Shown here in pieces: positions 5,424 through 5,469 of a stretch of 5,469 bases of DNA. The notes below the pieces were generated by a model, which saw only the letters and a list, made by a program, of their open reading frames with translations, made no database searches and was not told the DNA's origin. The translations under genes were made by a program, and so were the position numbers. The DNA is taken from the NCBI GenBank assembly GCA_011049955.1, contig DRGV01000037.1, positions 1-5,469 on the forward strand. The letters are read 5' to 3'. Numbering within the stretch: position 1 is the first letter of the stretch; each line of letters starts with the position of its first letter. The stretch comes from a bacterium. Its GTDB lineage: Bacteria > UBP18 > UBA7526.

Positions 5424-5469
5424 GGGGGAAGGGCGAGGAAGGGTTTAAAGATCGGGGTATGTGGGGAGC
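5279..5469. repeat. Inverted repeat at the window end (fold-back chimera likely)
   Basis: Bases 5417-5469 are the reverse complement of 5279-5331, with 51 of 53 matching. The arms are separated by 85 bp. Mismatches pair 5291 with 5457 and 5321 with 5427. The inner end of each arm is CTTCCTG/CAGGAAG (5325-5331, 5417-5423), which also fits the native ppdK reading frame. The join therefore sits at a 7-bp microhomology. The second arm is not plausible ppdK coding sequence. Confidence 0.9.

Noticed and set aside
5424..5469. Further upstream ppdK coding sequence or a real ppdK pseudogene
   Set aside because: The stretch is an inverted copy of 5279-5324 joined at microhomology, so a technical chimera is simpler than a biological nonsense mutation.

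Overview
The window is ordinary bacterial chromosome: six protein genes, two of them cut by the window ends, separated by gaps unusually rich in short repeats and palindromes. The gene set (tyrosyl-tRNA synthetase, bifunctional class A penicillin-binding protein, DUF2148 iron-sulfur protein, purine phosphoribosyltransferase of the type best known from methanogens, HU, pyruvate phosphate dikinase) shows a peptidoglycan-making bacterium. The combination of PPDK, DUF2148 and an archaeal-type phosphoribosyltransferase suggests an anaerobic, deep-branching or uncultured lineage. I cannot name the phylum. No RNA gene, transposase gene or CRISPR array was seen.

Left part (1-3037). tyrS (minus strand, C-terminus off the left end) and mrcA (plus strand) are divergent. 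Both have recognisable sigma70-type promoters, with extended -10 elements, packed into the 122 bp between them. The tyrS leader is only about 15 nt, so there is no room for a T-box.

Middle (3038-4154). A 139-bp gap holds nine 8-bp words in register: four copies of one word, a spacer word, then four copies of a roughly inverse-complementary word. Next is the DUF2148 gene, whose 3' part carries an in-frame 66-bp palindromic insertion adding a 22-residue, arginine-rich segment. A 384-bp non-coding interval follows, between converging genes. It contains nested palindromes, degenerate ACGGAT words, a rho-independent terminator and a 16-bp direct repeat.

Right part (4155-5469). Three minus-strand genes run ppdK (end only), hup, phosphoribosyltransferase. 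The hup-phosphoribosyltransferase gap has four copies of a 12-bp word (GATTACAGYGAT), two in each orientation. The ppdK-hup gap has a repeat that also encodes the last residues of PpdK. The final 46 bases are an inverted copy of 5279-5324, joined at a 7-bp microhomology and breaking the ppdK frame. This is most likely a fold-back chimera at a contig end, as produced by whole-genome amplification or misassembly.

I see no new defence, biosynthetic or mobile gene system. The most interesting biology is the repeat ecology: each intergenic gap downstream of mrcA carries a different short-repeat family, and one palindromic element sits inside a coding frame.
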